A stretch of 64,000 nucleotides of DNA from Gerris lacustris (lineage: Eukaryota; Arthropoda; Insecta; Hemiptera; Gerridae). The position numbers and the translations under genes were made by a program. Below, piece by piece: positions 11,768 to 22,286 of this stretch. The notes under the pieces were generated by a model, which saw only the letters and a list, made by a program, of their open reading frames with translations, was not told the DNA's origin and did not search any database. The stretch spans positions 31,261,105-31,325,104 of the forward strand of contig OX578278.1 of the NCBI GenBank assembly GCA_951217055.1, in the 5' to 3' direction. The stretch's first letter is position 1; every line of letters begins with the position of its first letter.

Positions 11768-11985
11768 CAGTGGCGTAGCTAGACCATTGGGAGCCCCCCG
11801 CAAGAAATTTTTGGGGGCCTCACCAAAGAAAATCGATGAGCAAAAAAAAAAAAAAAAATCTTGCTTCAGGATTGGGGGCCCCCCTCGACGTTGGTACATG
11901 GATAGTAATTCCAGTTATTTCTGGGTTTGGGGGCCCCCCTGCAATGCGGGCCCCCCTGCAATGCGGGCCCATAGTTACGCCACTG
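11768..11985. mobile_element. hAT-type MITE with 8-bp target duplication
   Basis: The ends CAGTGGCGTAGCTAG and (reverse complement) CAGTGGCGTAACTAT are flanked by a perfect ATCAAATA repeat (11760-11767, 11986-11993). The 218-bp element has G/C-rich runs and an A17 tract, with no coding capacity. It lies 43 bp downstream of the donor of the first coding exon. Confidence 0.88.
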
Positions 11986-12602
11986 ATCAAATATGATTAA
12001 TGCTTGTATCAAGTTAAAATGTTACATGCCTATTTATAGAACGTTAGATGATTTATATAGTTTTATTAAAATCGATATATATATATATCAAGATATGGTT
12101 ATAAATGCTGGTTTCAAATGAATAGTTTTAGCAATCTCAACACTTCATTAAAGTGTTGCTGTTGGTTTTGCTAAAAAATGTATTTTTTATAAGTTTATCT
12201 CATTAAACAGATGAAGGTAGATGTTTTCGTGTCCTAAAATTCTAATTTTAAATTTAAAGCTTGTGTTTACGGTAGAGTTGTGGGTGATCGTAAGAAACTC
12301 ACTCGCTTATTAAAGAGTAAAGGGAAAAAGGGGTTCTAATTTTTCATTCATATCTCAGTTTATTCCATTTTTCTTTCCTAAACTGCTTTTAAAAGATATT
12401 TAGATAACAATACCTAATAATTGAAGGTCTTTGTTCTCAATTATAGCTCTTGGTACTCCACATGTTACAACTAAAATGTTTTTTGCTTTGCCTCCTTTTT
12501 CTCTACTACCTTGTTTACTATTGCATACCCAGTTTTGCAAATAGTTATTTAATGCTTTATTCTTTCTTTTTGTTGGATTTAGATTGTGTTTTTTTGTTTT
12601 AG

Positions 12603-12791
12603 GACAATCAATGTACTCACCCAGTGATTGTATTTCATAACATCAAGTTTGAAGATTTGTCTGGTCTGGTAACATTTATGTATCAGGGCCAAGTTAATGT
12701 GGAACAAGAGTGCCTGCAGTCTTTTCTAAACACTGCTGAACTGCTTGAAGTACAGGGTCTAACATCTCCATCGACTAAAGCTCTTAAAGCT
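12603..12791 (+). CDS. BTB zinc-finger protein, coding exon 2 (BTB C-terminal half)
   Basis: This exon encodes 63 residues (DNQCTHPVIVFHNI ... FMYQGQVNV ... SFLNTAELLEVQGLT), the second half of the BTB fold, including the conserved FMYxGxVNV strand and the AExLxVxGLT helix that closes TTK-type domains. Acceptor TTTTAG at 12601-12602, donor GCT/GTAAGC at 12791/12792; both phase 0. The 878-nt intron before it carries the hAT MITE. Confidence 0.93.
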
Positions 12792-14002
12792 GTAAGCAAT
12801 TAAATTTTTGTTAAACCTACTTATGTCAAAATATGTTTACTTGTAGACAGTGACCAGTTATATAATCATATATTCAAATGATTTTATCATGCACATGACA
12901 TTACTGTCTACTGTCCTGAAGGAAAAGCTATTGTGGCCACAAGTAAAGCCAAAACAAACATCACAAAGTTAAGGGTTTTAAAAGAAGTATGACACATTCC
13001 CATAAATTGTTATGGAAAGGATGCACAAATTGTTATGAAACTCTGACAATTGGAAGTGGCTTAAGAAAACATACGTCACCAGTGTAGAAGATTTACTCAC
13101 TACAATAATTATTGGTTTTAATACTTTTAAAACCCTTAATTTTGAGCAGTTTGTTTTGCCAGCAATGCATGCATATTGTGTGGATTAGAATTTTACCTTT
13201 GGCTATACTTGTGGCCCTATGTGCTTTACCTCGACCATCTCCACCCTTTCACTGCTGTGCCGGTAGCAAATGAGCAAATTTTGCCACCATTGCTGATACC
13301 GGTGTCAGCCGGCATGAGAAAAAAGTGCCACCAGTGTTGATGCCCATTATAGCCACCATGAGATGTTTGAATGGAACTGTGGGTGTCAGGGATATTTTTA
13401 GATACTACTAGCTGTCTATAGTGATTCTTTTTACTATAATTAAGTTGTTTACATGGCCGTTAGATAACACGATCCCTGCTTTCATTTTTAAAAAATAAAT
13501 AATTCCTAAAGAAATGGGTAGCTCTCGAGGTAAATCCCTTTCATAGGTCCCGCTACTAATACTTGGGTTTTTCTTTGCCGTAATAATATCAACCCAACCT
13601 TTATTGTACTTTTTCTATCCACCAGAAAAAGATTTTTATTTCAAAGTCATTTTAGATGACACCTCTAGCATTTATTTAAAAAAAAAAATAAATCCTAGAA
13701 AAATTGCGAATCTTCCCAGGTCAATCCCCTTCTCAGGTGTGTTTATTCTCTAACTACCTAGTGACTTAAGGTTGTTTTTCCCCATATAATAACAATCCAT
13801 AGTATTTTATACTTTGGATAAAATTAGATTAGCTCTTAGATTTGCTCTATAGCTAATAAATAAAGATGTTGTCTGTTCAATTAAACTATTATATAATTAA
13901 AGTTCTAATGTGTTCTTTTTTATATTGTAACCCTATTTATAAGGATTAAGTTCCGTATTTTTATTTATTCGTTTACTTATGCATGTGTATTAATAAAAAT
14001 GA
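12792..14002. other. Intron sequence before the LINE insertion
   Basis: No coding exon is recognised. A stretch at 13245-13400 has CCCTTT-type sequence that faces a weakly inverted counterpart near 16590-16611 beyond the LINE, so an older inverted-repeat element may have been split by it; no target duplication confirms this. Confidence 0.4.
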
Positions 14003-15004
14003 AACTCTTACCATTCTCTCCAACATAAAAAACACACAAGAATTCTGGAAAACAATTAATACACTCTCTGGCTCAAACCGGAAGCACTATAATACAATTG
14101 ATATGAAATCATGGCAGACCTATTTTAGTACCCTTTACCCTCCGAGACAAGAAATATTTAACTTTCCATGCCACACGAATGCCAACCCTATGCTTGATGC
14201 GGAGTTTACCCTAGATGAAATAGTAGAAGCAATTGAAGCTAGTAAAACGAACAAAAGTTCTGGTCCAGATATGGTGCCAAACGAATGCCTTAAAAATTTG
14301 ACTCCAGCCTGGTTGCATTATACACTTAACCTGTTTAACACTGTTCTTTCTAAGGGTGTTGTTCCTGAATCATGGTCAGAGTCAACTATACATCTAATCC
14401 ATAAAAAAGGAGACCTCTCCCTTTTTTCTAATTACAGACCAATAGCACTACTTAATACCACGATAAAAGTGTTCACCAGTATTCTACATAACAGATTGTA
14501 TGAGTGGGCCGAAGCCAGTAGTATACTTCCCCAAGAACAGTCAGGCTTTAGAAAATCCAAAAGCTGTATTGATAACATTTTCATGATTACAGCTATCGCC
14601 CAGATTTTCACCCGCAGAAGAGGCAGTTTCGTTTATGGATTGTTTGTTGACTTAAAAAGGGCATTCGACTCTGTCAACCACAGTAAGCTATGGGCCAAGC
14701 TCTACACCTTAGGTATTAGTGCAAGGATTTTGAGTGTTCTTAAGAACCTGTATGATCAGGCGGTGATCAGAATCAAGCTGGATGGCAAATTCTCAGAGAG
14801 AATATGCTTAACTGAAGGAGTTCTGCAGGGTGACTCTCTTAGTCCTTTGCTATTTATCTTATTTTTATCGGACATAGTAAGCTATTTCCACAAACATGAG
14901 GTGAGAGGCTTCACCCTTCACAACTTGTACGAACTGTTCATTCTGCTGTTTGCAGACGACATTGTCATCCTTGCCGACAGCTGGCACGATCTCCAAAAAA
15001 AGTA
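13983..15004 (+). pseudogene. LINE reverse transcriptase, 5' part
   Basis: A 340-codon frame with the RT motifs in order: SSGPDMVPNE, NYRPIALLNTTIKVF, PQEQSGFRKSKSC, GLFVDLKRAFDSVNH, LTEGVLQGDSLSPLLF and the catalytic FADDIVILAD near its end. The apparent ATG and the first codons lie in host flank and target duplication (13983-14002), so this is not a natural start. The frame stops at 15002-15004 just after an A7 run; one added base would join it to the next frame. Confidence 0.88.
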
Positions 15005-16413
15005 AAACTCCTACAAGCATACTGTTCCTTAAATGGCCTTGAAATTAATTACGATAAGACAAAAATTTTGCCTTTTCACAGATCTCCATACGTGGGTAAC
15101 CTGAAGGCTTGTTATTTGGACAAGGAAAAATTAGAGTACGTACGGAAATATACTTACCTAGGAATCCAATTTTCTTCAACTCTCAAATTCTTATCCTGCA
15201 GTAAGATCATGAAGCAAAAAGCAGTTCAAGCCATTCACAGAGTCATGGATATTCTTAGGTCAACCAAGTCAGATTCTTCTCTAATGAAGCAACACTTGTT
15301 TAACTCAGTTATTGGCCCCACCTTGCTCTATGGGTCTGAAATTTGGGTGTTGAGATATCTACGCGAAATTGAATACATTCAAGTCAATTTTTATAAGCGT
15401 ACCTACCAATTGCCATGGAACACACCAAACCACTTCATCAGATTAGAATTCGGGCTAAAGCCTTTAAGCTGTACCGTTCTTTCTCGGGCTCTCAATTTCT
15501 GGAAGCGGGTCGTGAACAGCCCGGCGAACAGTCTGACTAAAGCATGTTACTTTACTATGATTAATTCTGAGAAGAACTCTAGGAGCAAAATAGAATACAG
15601 TTGGTTGACTCAAATAAAAGACCTGGTGTACAACACTGATTTGGACAGTTATAACTTTGAAGAAAGCCCAGAAATAAGTAAACAAAGTATAAAATCTAGT
15701 CTAGAAATATGGTCAAACAAATGTTTCTCACAAGACATCGAAGCTGTTGTGGCATCCTCCTACAATCCCTTCTACAGGCGGATATGCAACTTTAACTTCT
15801 CAGGCGAAGATCATCTCAAATTAAGAATAAAGATGCCTATGATCAGTCTGATTACTCAGCTCAGACTAAGTAACAAACAGCTGCTCAGAATTTTCCTGAA
15901 GGGTATTAAGTATCAAATTGATTCGGATGCCCTTTGTAACAGGCAAACAGAAGAAACAATTATTCACTTCTACTTTTCTTGTCCCATTTATCAGGACCTA
16001 AGGACCCACTACATAGCAAAATATACTAGTAAACACACAGAGCTAAGTCTAGCTCTAACAGATCTACTCAATGATCTGACCTACAAGAAAATTAAAAACA
16101 TATATTGCTATACGAGCGAAGCATTAAAACTAAGATCCTTCATCCTGAACGAGTAACTACAAGAGTAGACTAGTCACTAGTTAAACTACAATCCCAGGGC
16201 TTGTAAGACACCTTTGCGCAAAAAATTAAAAGATGAAAGAAGTAAACACTCATATAAATATTATTTTATATAACATAATAACTTTAAACTTATTTTGTAA
16301 TTTTTATTTTTTAAATCAATGTGTTATGTAATATCTATGTTAGGACTATGAACTCCTATTTGTACAGTTTTGTAAAAAAACTTAAACAAATACACAAATA
16401 TTCTATTCTATTC
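14003..16413 (+). mobile_element. 5'-truncated LINE retrotransposon with 15-bp target duplication
   Basis: A non-LTR retrotransposon fragment, probably of the Jockey/CR1/L2 superclade. It is bounded by a perfect 15-bp repeat TATTAATAAAAATGA at 13988-14002 and 16414-16428 and ends in a TTCTA pentamer repeat (16401-16413). The endonuclease end is absent. Most of the RT and the C-terminal region remain, in two frames. The clean duplication and one apparent frameshift suggest a recent insertion. Sense orientation within a BTB gene intron. Confidence 0.9.
15005..16156 (+). pseudogene. LINE reverse transcriptase, 3' part and C-terminal region
   Basis: This continues the RT after the A7 frameshift, with LNGLEINYDKTKI right after the break, then the KYTYLGIQF thumb-region motif, LLYGSEIWVL, and a C-terminal C-x(n)-H-x4-C-like patch (LCNRQTEETIIHFYFSCP) as in several LINE clades. 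The stop at 16154-16156 is followed by a 3' UTR of about 250 bp and the pentamer tail. Without the frameshift the RT would be almost whole, but the element lacks a 5' end. Confidence 0.85.
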
Positions 16414-16428
16414 TATTAATAAAAATGA
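16401..16428 (+). repeat. LINE pentamer tail and target-site duplication
   Basis: TTCTA repeated (16401-16413) is the 3' tail and is followed at once by TATTAATAAAAATGA, the second copy of the 15-bp duplication. Confidence 0.85.
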
Positions 16429-16910
16429 TTGTATAAATGTAAAGAAATAAATTTAAAAACTGTCACTTAAAACAGTCATAATTTGTCATGAGAAAGTTAG
16501 GATAAAAAGCGGTGCAGGTGTAAAACAATGCCACACTGTGGGACAGTTTGGTGTAGAATGGTCCCACACCTTGTGATACTGTTCCATTCAAGACCCCCGT
16601 GGCAAAGGGATTAATGACTCCCATTTACCCTCCTCCTTTTTGATCCAACTTTAAAATTCTTAAGAATAATATTTAATTATAAGAATAGTTTAAAGGGAAA
16701 TTTGAGTAGTTATTCTCAAAATTTTAGTTGTTTGATTTGGGTCAACAAGTTATTGGATTTGGGAAACATATCTGCCTATTTTGGTTTTATTATCATTGTT
16801 ATTGACTTATAATTCAGTTTTTTTATATTGCATTATGTATGTATACAATTTCGAATAAAATAAAACAAATTTAGGAATTAGTATTAAATTCAATTATTTT
16901 AATTTTTTAG

Positions 16911-17226
16911 GAGGATGAAGATGAAAGTGTAAGTGATGTTTCATCAGGTGGTGGTGGAGGTAATAAAGTAAGTTCTCCCTCATCTAAACGTAAACGTACT
17001 AAACCAGTTGAAGAGCCTGTAGAATCCCCTGTTGAAACTGCTGAAGAACCACCACAGAATGATGACACTCCTCAGGATGAAGAAGGAGAGGACTCATTAC
17101 CTCAGACTCCGCAGTTCTTACTACATCAAGACAACAGTCTTACCCAGGACAACTCTGATCCCTATACTGATTCCCAGTTCTACCAACCTGGCAAGGAAGA
17201 ACCTCCGGACATCAATGCTTCAATAG
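16911..17226 (+). CDS. BTB zinc-finger protein, coding exon 3 (acidic linker with NLS-like patch)
   Basis: This exon encodes 105 residues plus one base. It opens EDEDESVSDVSSGGGGG, then carries a basic SKRKRTK patch that looks like a nuclear localisation signal, then a long Glu/Asp/Pro-rich stretch (VEEPVESPVETAEEPP) and a Gln/Asn/Ser-rich end. Such low-complexity linkers separate BTB and zinc-finger parts in this family. Acceptor TTTTTTAG at 16909-16910; donor ATAG/GTATAG at 17226/17227, phase 1. Confidence 0.88.
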
Positions 17227-17916
17227 GTATAGCTTTCATTCATTCATTTTCATTGCCAGAGTGACCCTGCCAGTATGACTTAAGTTACTTGCCACGTCTG
17301 CTTGGCCCTGTTGCTCTGATTTACATCTATTAATTAACAATATTAATAGTGTATACGTAAAAAAAAGTGTAACAGAAAATAGTAGTTTTAAGAAATTTTT
17401 TGTTTTAATGTAAAAAATCAACTACAGCAATTGTTTTAAAACTTGTCCGTTTCATTTTTAAAGACCAAAACTTTTGTTTATATTTAATTTTATAATATTG
17501 GTTCTACTCAATATCTTTGAATGAAACCAAGCCTACAACATACACTACTTATTAGAGTACACCCACTTAAAAATTAATCAATTTTGTTCAGCCAGTTATG
17601 TGCCCATAAAGAAAAAAGTTAAGGCAGGTTTTGGTTTTCGTATTGTAGGATATGAGAAAGTATCCAAAAAATTTGCAATTCTAATCTATGTACTAGTAAT
17701 ATAATAATTTATTATAGAGTAGTTTAGTTTAGTAAACGGAAGAAAACGTCGCATGAATATGCCCCGGAGAGGGGCAAAATATAGCCATATTTCTAAAGCA
17801 TGATGCTCTGCGTCTGAATTAATTCTTAACCCTTCAACGACCCACATATAAAAAAATTTCGAAAAATAATTTATTATTATTATTCTTATCTAAAACTGTG
17901 TAATTAATAATTTCAG
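17227..17916. other. Intron between linker exon and micro-exon
   Basis: AT-rich. A fragment of the SINE-like family (GCTCTGATTTACAT, about 17316) is present. The TTAACCCTTCAACG at about 17826 resembles a piggyBac-type end, but no partner end was found. Confidence 0.4.
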
Positions 17917-17958
17917 ATCCATCAGGCTCTTCGAATGACTATCAAGACTCCTTACAAG
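17917..17958 (+). CDS. BTB zinc-finger protein, 42-nt micro-exon
   Basis: This exon adds 14 residues (DPSGSSNDYQDSLQ, the first codon shared with the previous exon). Acceptor TTTCAG at 17911-17916, donor CAAG/GTATTT at 17958/17959. It enters and leaves in phase 1, so it can be skipped without changing the frame. It supplies the phase-1 donor that all alternative zinc-finger exons can accept. The residues suggest no domain; the exon is inferred from splice signals and frame. Confidence 0.7.
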
Positions 17959-19429
17959 GTATTTACAAATTATAATTTTTAAATTGCTAAACAGAAATCA
18001 ATATTAATTTAGTAAATTTCCTAATTATATTTGATTCACTGATAGATAATTAAACATTTTCACTTCTGTTTTATTAAAATCTAATCTATTACATAAATAA
18101 TTAGAAAAATATAATAAAAGTAAAAATAATAATATTATCCACATGATTATCATTTATAATAGTTTTATTAATTGTTTATATTTTATTTTATTTTTTTTTT
18201 TTTGAGACCAGAAAATAAAATTAAGGTTAATTTTGTTAAAACATTATTTAACGGCAGCTCAATAATTAGAATATATTTTGCTATGGATGGAGCATGTTTG
18301 GTTTGGGATATTTATTTTTTTATTATATAAGCATTTTTAAAAATATTACTAACATAAAAACTTGTTTATATTACATTTTCTTTTCTTGTTAGATTTACTT
18401 TATGAAATACTAGCATGTTGTAATAGTGGTGGTTTTCTTTTGTAGAATTTAATTTTAATTAGTTTTGCATAGTTAATTAAGAAATTGGGATTTTTTTTAA
18501 ATACTTCATGAATAATATTTTTACTGATCAATTTTATTTTATTTATTTATTCTTATTTTTAGTTTTATAAAACTTTAATATTTTTTTGAATGCAGCATAA
18601 ATAATTTGTATATCTTCGAACTCTGTAAAATAATTTATTGAGAAATTTATTCGCCTGGTCTCATATATTTTTATGATATAGAGGATTTATGCTTTAATAA
18701 TATTCCGTGATTCTGCTCCCTATAAAGTTTCAGACTTTTAAACGTATTACTTTAGTCACATCTCTTTTTTTTTTACCCAGTTTAATGTTTATTATTAATA
18801 ACACACAGAAGTTCCTAGGTGTAATTGAATATAATGAGTGAAGGGGGGAAAATAATAAATCTACATTTTTAGAATTTCCACATTCCCTTTCAGAATTATC
18901 TGAGATATTGCAGCATCTGTTTATTGGAGTTTTCCCCATTTTTTCTTTATTAAAATGGAAATTTCCTCTACTTTAATCCATAAAGGATGATGTGGTAAGT
19001 TTTTCATCTTACTTCTTTTGTTATTAATTTATGTGAAGTTTATTTATATTGTTAAATTTGACCTAATACAAAAAACTTTAATATTGAAAATCTTGATTTT
19101 TATTAACGATAAATGTATAATGTATTTTTTTTTCTTAAATTCTCTTATATATTTTTTTAAATGTATAGTTATTGTCATTTTCTTTTTTCTTTTAAAATTA
19201 AATTTTCTCTTATTATCTTTCTTCTTTAAAGTCTCTTATCCAGTCAGATGTCCAAAGATTTGTTTATTTTTAAATTTGTTTTTTTATAAGAATCATCTTA
19301 AAATCATTTAATACTGCAAAATATTATGTTAATGGCAATCAGTGGCTAGAGATGATCATGTCATCAATGATTTATCTCACTCTGTGAATTTATTTTTTCT
19401 CTTGATACTGACTAGATTTTTTTCTCTAG
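17959..19429. other. Intron before the first alternative exon
   Basis: Very AT-rich, with long T runs. Small frames at 18730-18939 and 19018-19311 are low-complexity and show no motif. No exon is recognised. Confidence 0.45.
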
Positions 19430-19716
19430 GTGATGGTGTGCTGAAAGGAAGGATCCTAATAGTGAAAACGAATCAAGGAGTGAAAGCCTTATTAGCAACT
19501 ACAAAACAACCTGAAGATCCTGTACCAGTTGGCTTGGTTCACATATGTAAGCTATGCGGTAAATCTTTTAAGCATGCAGGGAGTCTGAGCATGCACAAAC
19601 GTCTCCACAGTGGCGATACTCACTGCAATCTATGTGGCAAGGTGTTCTCGAGAATGTATTACCTCAAGGTTCACATGCATGTCCATCACAAGCAGGACTT
19701 TGAAAGGATAGATTAA
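19430..19716 (+). CDS. Alternative C-terminal exon ZF-1 (two C2H2 fingers)
   Basis: A terminal exon of 95 residues entered in phase 1 after TTTCTCTAG (19428-19429). A 40-residue lead is followed by finger 1 (CKLCGKSFKHAGSLSMHKRLH, C-x2-C-x12-H-x3-H) and finger 2 (CNLCGKVFSRMYYLKVHMH... , C-x2-C-x12-H-x3-H), then HHKQDFERID and stop at 19714-19716. AATAAA at 19834-19839 could end this isoform. The fingers bind DNA in the nucleus; the isoform would be 339 aa. The ATG-led frame reaching back to 19342 is intron read-through. Confidence 0.9.
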
Positions 19717-20199
19717 AAGGACTTTATCATTGTAAATTTAATATTATGATTGAAAATGACTGTTTTGGACATCTACGTGCAAATGAAACAATACATTATA
19801 AAGATAATATAATATATATTCATGGTCGTAAATAATAAATTCCTGAGAGTACTTTAAATGAAATGAAATTATAAATAATAATATTAGCAGGTGTTGAGAA
19901 CTGAACATGTTTGAATCTTTTCTGATGATGTGTACAATTTTAACTGAACCTCTTGATTTTAAACATAAAATTAAAACATTTTTTTTTTCTTTGCTATTTA
20001 TGAGTTAATTTGGCGGTGTTATGCTAAAAGGGCTAAGGACTAGATATTTAGTTCAAATAGTCAGTATCAGGAAGGCTACAGACACATCTCGTCAGCCTGC
20101 CTATATTTTAAGTATGCTGCAATCCCTTGATATCTGCTGAGTTACGTTCCACATGAGAGTAACATTTCACAGTCTTCTGTAGATATGAGATATGTTATA

Positions 20200-20340
20200 G
20201 TACATTACGCGTCGAGTGCGGAAAGTAGCATTTTGCATGCGAGTGTGGAGTTTGCACCTGAGCGACAGCGAGGGTAGTAAAACCACACGAGCAATGCAAA
20301 ATGCCGTTTTCGCACGAGTTGCGTACCGTACTTTATCTAC
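20200..20340. repeat. Inverted repeat, part of the insertion in the Tigger-like MITE
   Basis: GCGTCGAGTGCGGAAAG and GCATTTTGCATGCGAGTGTGG at 20209-20255 pair with CCACACGAGCAATGCAAAATG and CGCACGAGTTGCG at 20282-20328. The repeat is C/G-rich compared with its surroundings. Confidence 0.65.
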
Positions 20341-20610
20341 GATTGTTAGATTTAAATAATAAATATAGAAAAAATAAACTTGCTGTATGTAAGTTCGTAT
20401 CTCTCTCTTGATAAAGATGGCATTAATTCATTAGTTGTATTTTTTGCCGCATTAATTATTTCTGGAGGAGTATTATTCTCCACATTTTCGTCAAAGTCAC
20501 TTGATTCACTCATTGTTTTTCACTAAAAACTCGATATAAACAGTTACTTTAATAAAAGAACAGCACATTAGTTTTGTTAAATGTAAACAAACTCGGTAAT
20601 CGTGCGTAAA

Positions 20611-20667
20611 GCTGAAGAATTCCTCTTCTTTACCGCGCTAGCGTGGTAAAGAAGAGGAATTCTTCAG
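20611..20667. repeat. Perfect 23-bp-arm hairpin
   Basis: CTGAAGAATTCCTCTTCTTT-ACC and its exact inverse flank a loop of about 10 nt (GCGCTAGCGT). It lies inside the insertion that splits the 20.1-21.0 kb element. Confidence 0.8.
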
Positions 20668-20987
20668 ATTTATGAGACGCACATGCGCAATGAATACAAG
20701 TACGTAAATAATCACTTTCTACACATCTAAACAGAGATATAATGTTTTTATTTCGTATCAAACGTAGATAAAAGTGTTTTACCTTGTCTCAGATGATTTT
20801 GAGCTCAAAGGAACCTTTTGCCTTGTTTGATCCTTGTCCCATAAGTTATTCAAGGCATTTTCCATTCTTTTTATTCTGCCATCCCTGGTTTTCCAAAACA
20901 TTTCAGCTAGATCGGGGAAATTTCCATGACACTTCGTCATTTATATTTACTGCAAGTAAAAAACCGGTGAATATCGAGGGATCACTG

Positions 20988-22065
20988 TATATTGTTTTTA
21001 ACACTTGCTGTACTCGCATCCTTGTCCCAACTTTAGCAATGAAATGATTATATAGCGTCAATTAAATTAATTATTTCACATTTTCTGCTTTCACTAAAAA
21101 TAAATGACTTGTATAGAGTTTAGAACTAGATATTTCTGTTCTTAAACAACGGTGGAGGTTTTTTTCCTTCTACATATTTAATTCATACTTTCACTGCTGG
21201 AAGTGTTATAATAACACTGTTGCCAAAAAATTGGGTCTAAAACCCCCAAAAATACAATTTTTCCAAACTGTAGACGCATTTTCCGAGAAAACTGTATGTA
21301 TAGGAGAAATTTTGACTTCAGATTCGGATTCAGCACACCAAAATACTTCAGAAAAGGACATTTTCATTCTGAAGCTATTTTTTTTGGAGAACAGTGAATC
21401 AAGGTTTTTCAGGTGAACTTTTCAACTCCATTACCTAAAACATGTTTTAAAGGGATTTTAAGCAATGTGCTGTGTTTTTACCTGAAAACCATAAATTTTA
21501 AATGTGATATTTAATATTTTATGAAGATTTATCCATTTATAAATGTTGCACCCTACAACTAAGGGTAAATATAGTATACCCCTATTTCTACACAATGAAA
21601 GTTTTACAATTTTCTTCGTTCTAAAAATCTAGTAAAAGATTTCTTTATTTAGTATGTTAGTTATGCTATTATATTTTAATAGCTTATTAAAAGTCTATTT
21701 AATAACACAAAAATAAAATAATTCTGCAATAAATGAATTTACAGTTTTTTGGGCTTTTTATTATTTTTAACTAGTTTTAGTTGAGGAGAGAGTACAAAAT
21801 TGTTATTCCATCACAGTTGAAAGTTTATATAATTAAATTAATTTAAATTTTGTATATATTTATAAACACACATAATTGTCTAATATTAATAATAATTTAA
21901 AAAGGCAGTAAGTAAGTAAGACTACTTAAATATGATATTTTTCATAAGCCCACTATAATTGAGTCGTTACCTAATGATATTCAATAATGTGACAAATTTT
22001 ATTCTGTTGTGATAAGTTCAATGACATTTTCTTTGGTACTTAACACATGTTTTTTTTTAATGTAG
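20988..22065. other. Intron sequence without recognised genes
   Basis: AT-rich; a 61-codon frame at 21231 has no domain. Nothing else is supported. Confidence 0.4.
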
Positions 22066-22091
22066 ATCCTCTTAAAGTGTCACAAGAATAA
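22066..22091 (+). CDS. Candidate finger-less terminal exon (DPLKVSQE)
   Basis: After a T9 tract and TGTAG (22061-22065) a phase-1 entry gives D-PLKVSQE and a TAA stop (22089-22091). Used after the micro-exon it would make a 252-residue BTB protein with no zinc finger. The evidence is only the good acceptor, matching phase and immediate stop; a short match like this can arise by chance. Confidence 0.2.
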
Positions 22092-22286
22092 AGCTTCACG
22101 GATGTAAATTATTGTACAGATAATTAAAAAAGTAAAAATGGTAAGTTTGTATCTTTAAAAAAAATAACTATGTATATATTTATATATTGTATAATATTAA
22201 AAGTAAGAATATAATTTCTAAATGATGATTATGGTCAGAAATTAGGGTGTCTTTTAGAATTATTTTTCAAAATATTAAATGGATTG

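Larger units (their letters stand above)
20117..20987. mobile_element. Tigger/pogo-like MITE interrupted by another inverted-repeat element
   Basis: The left part (about 20117, AATCCCTTGATATCTGCTGA) and right part (20787-20987, ending ATATCGAGGGATCACTG then TA) match the element at 47219-47480 in order, e.g. GAGCTCAAAGGAACC and AAGGCATTTTCCATTC blocks. Between them about 0.6 kb of unrelated palindromic sequence has inserted. A third, 191-bp version is at 29238-29428. Confidence 0.6.

Noticed and set aside
15464..15685. 73-codon minus-strand frame
   Set aside because: Shadow of the LINE C-terminal region.
13245..16611. piggyBac-like CCCTTT inverted ends around the LINE
   Set aside because: The left end lacks TTAA and the inverted match is short, so no target duplication supports it.
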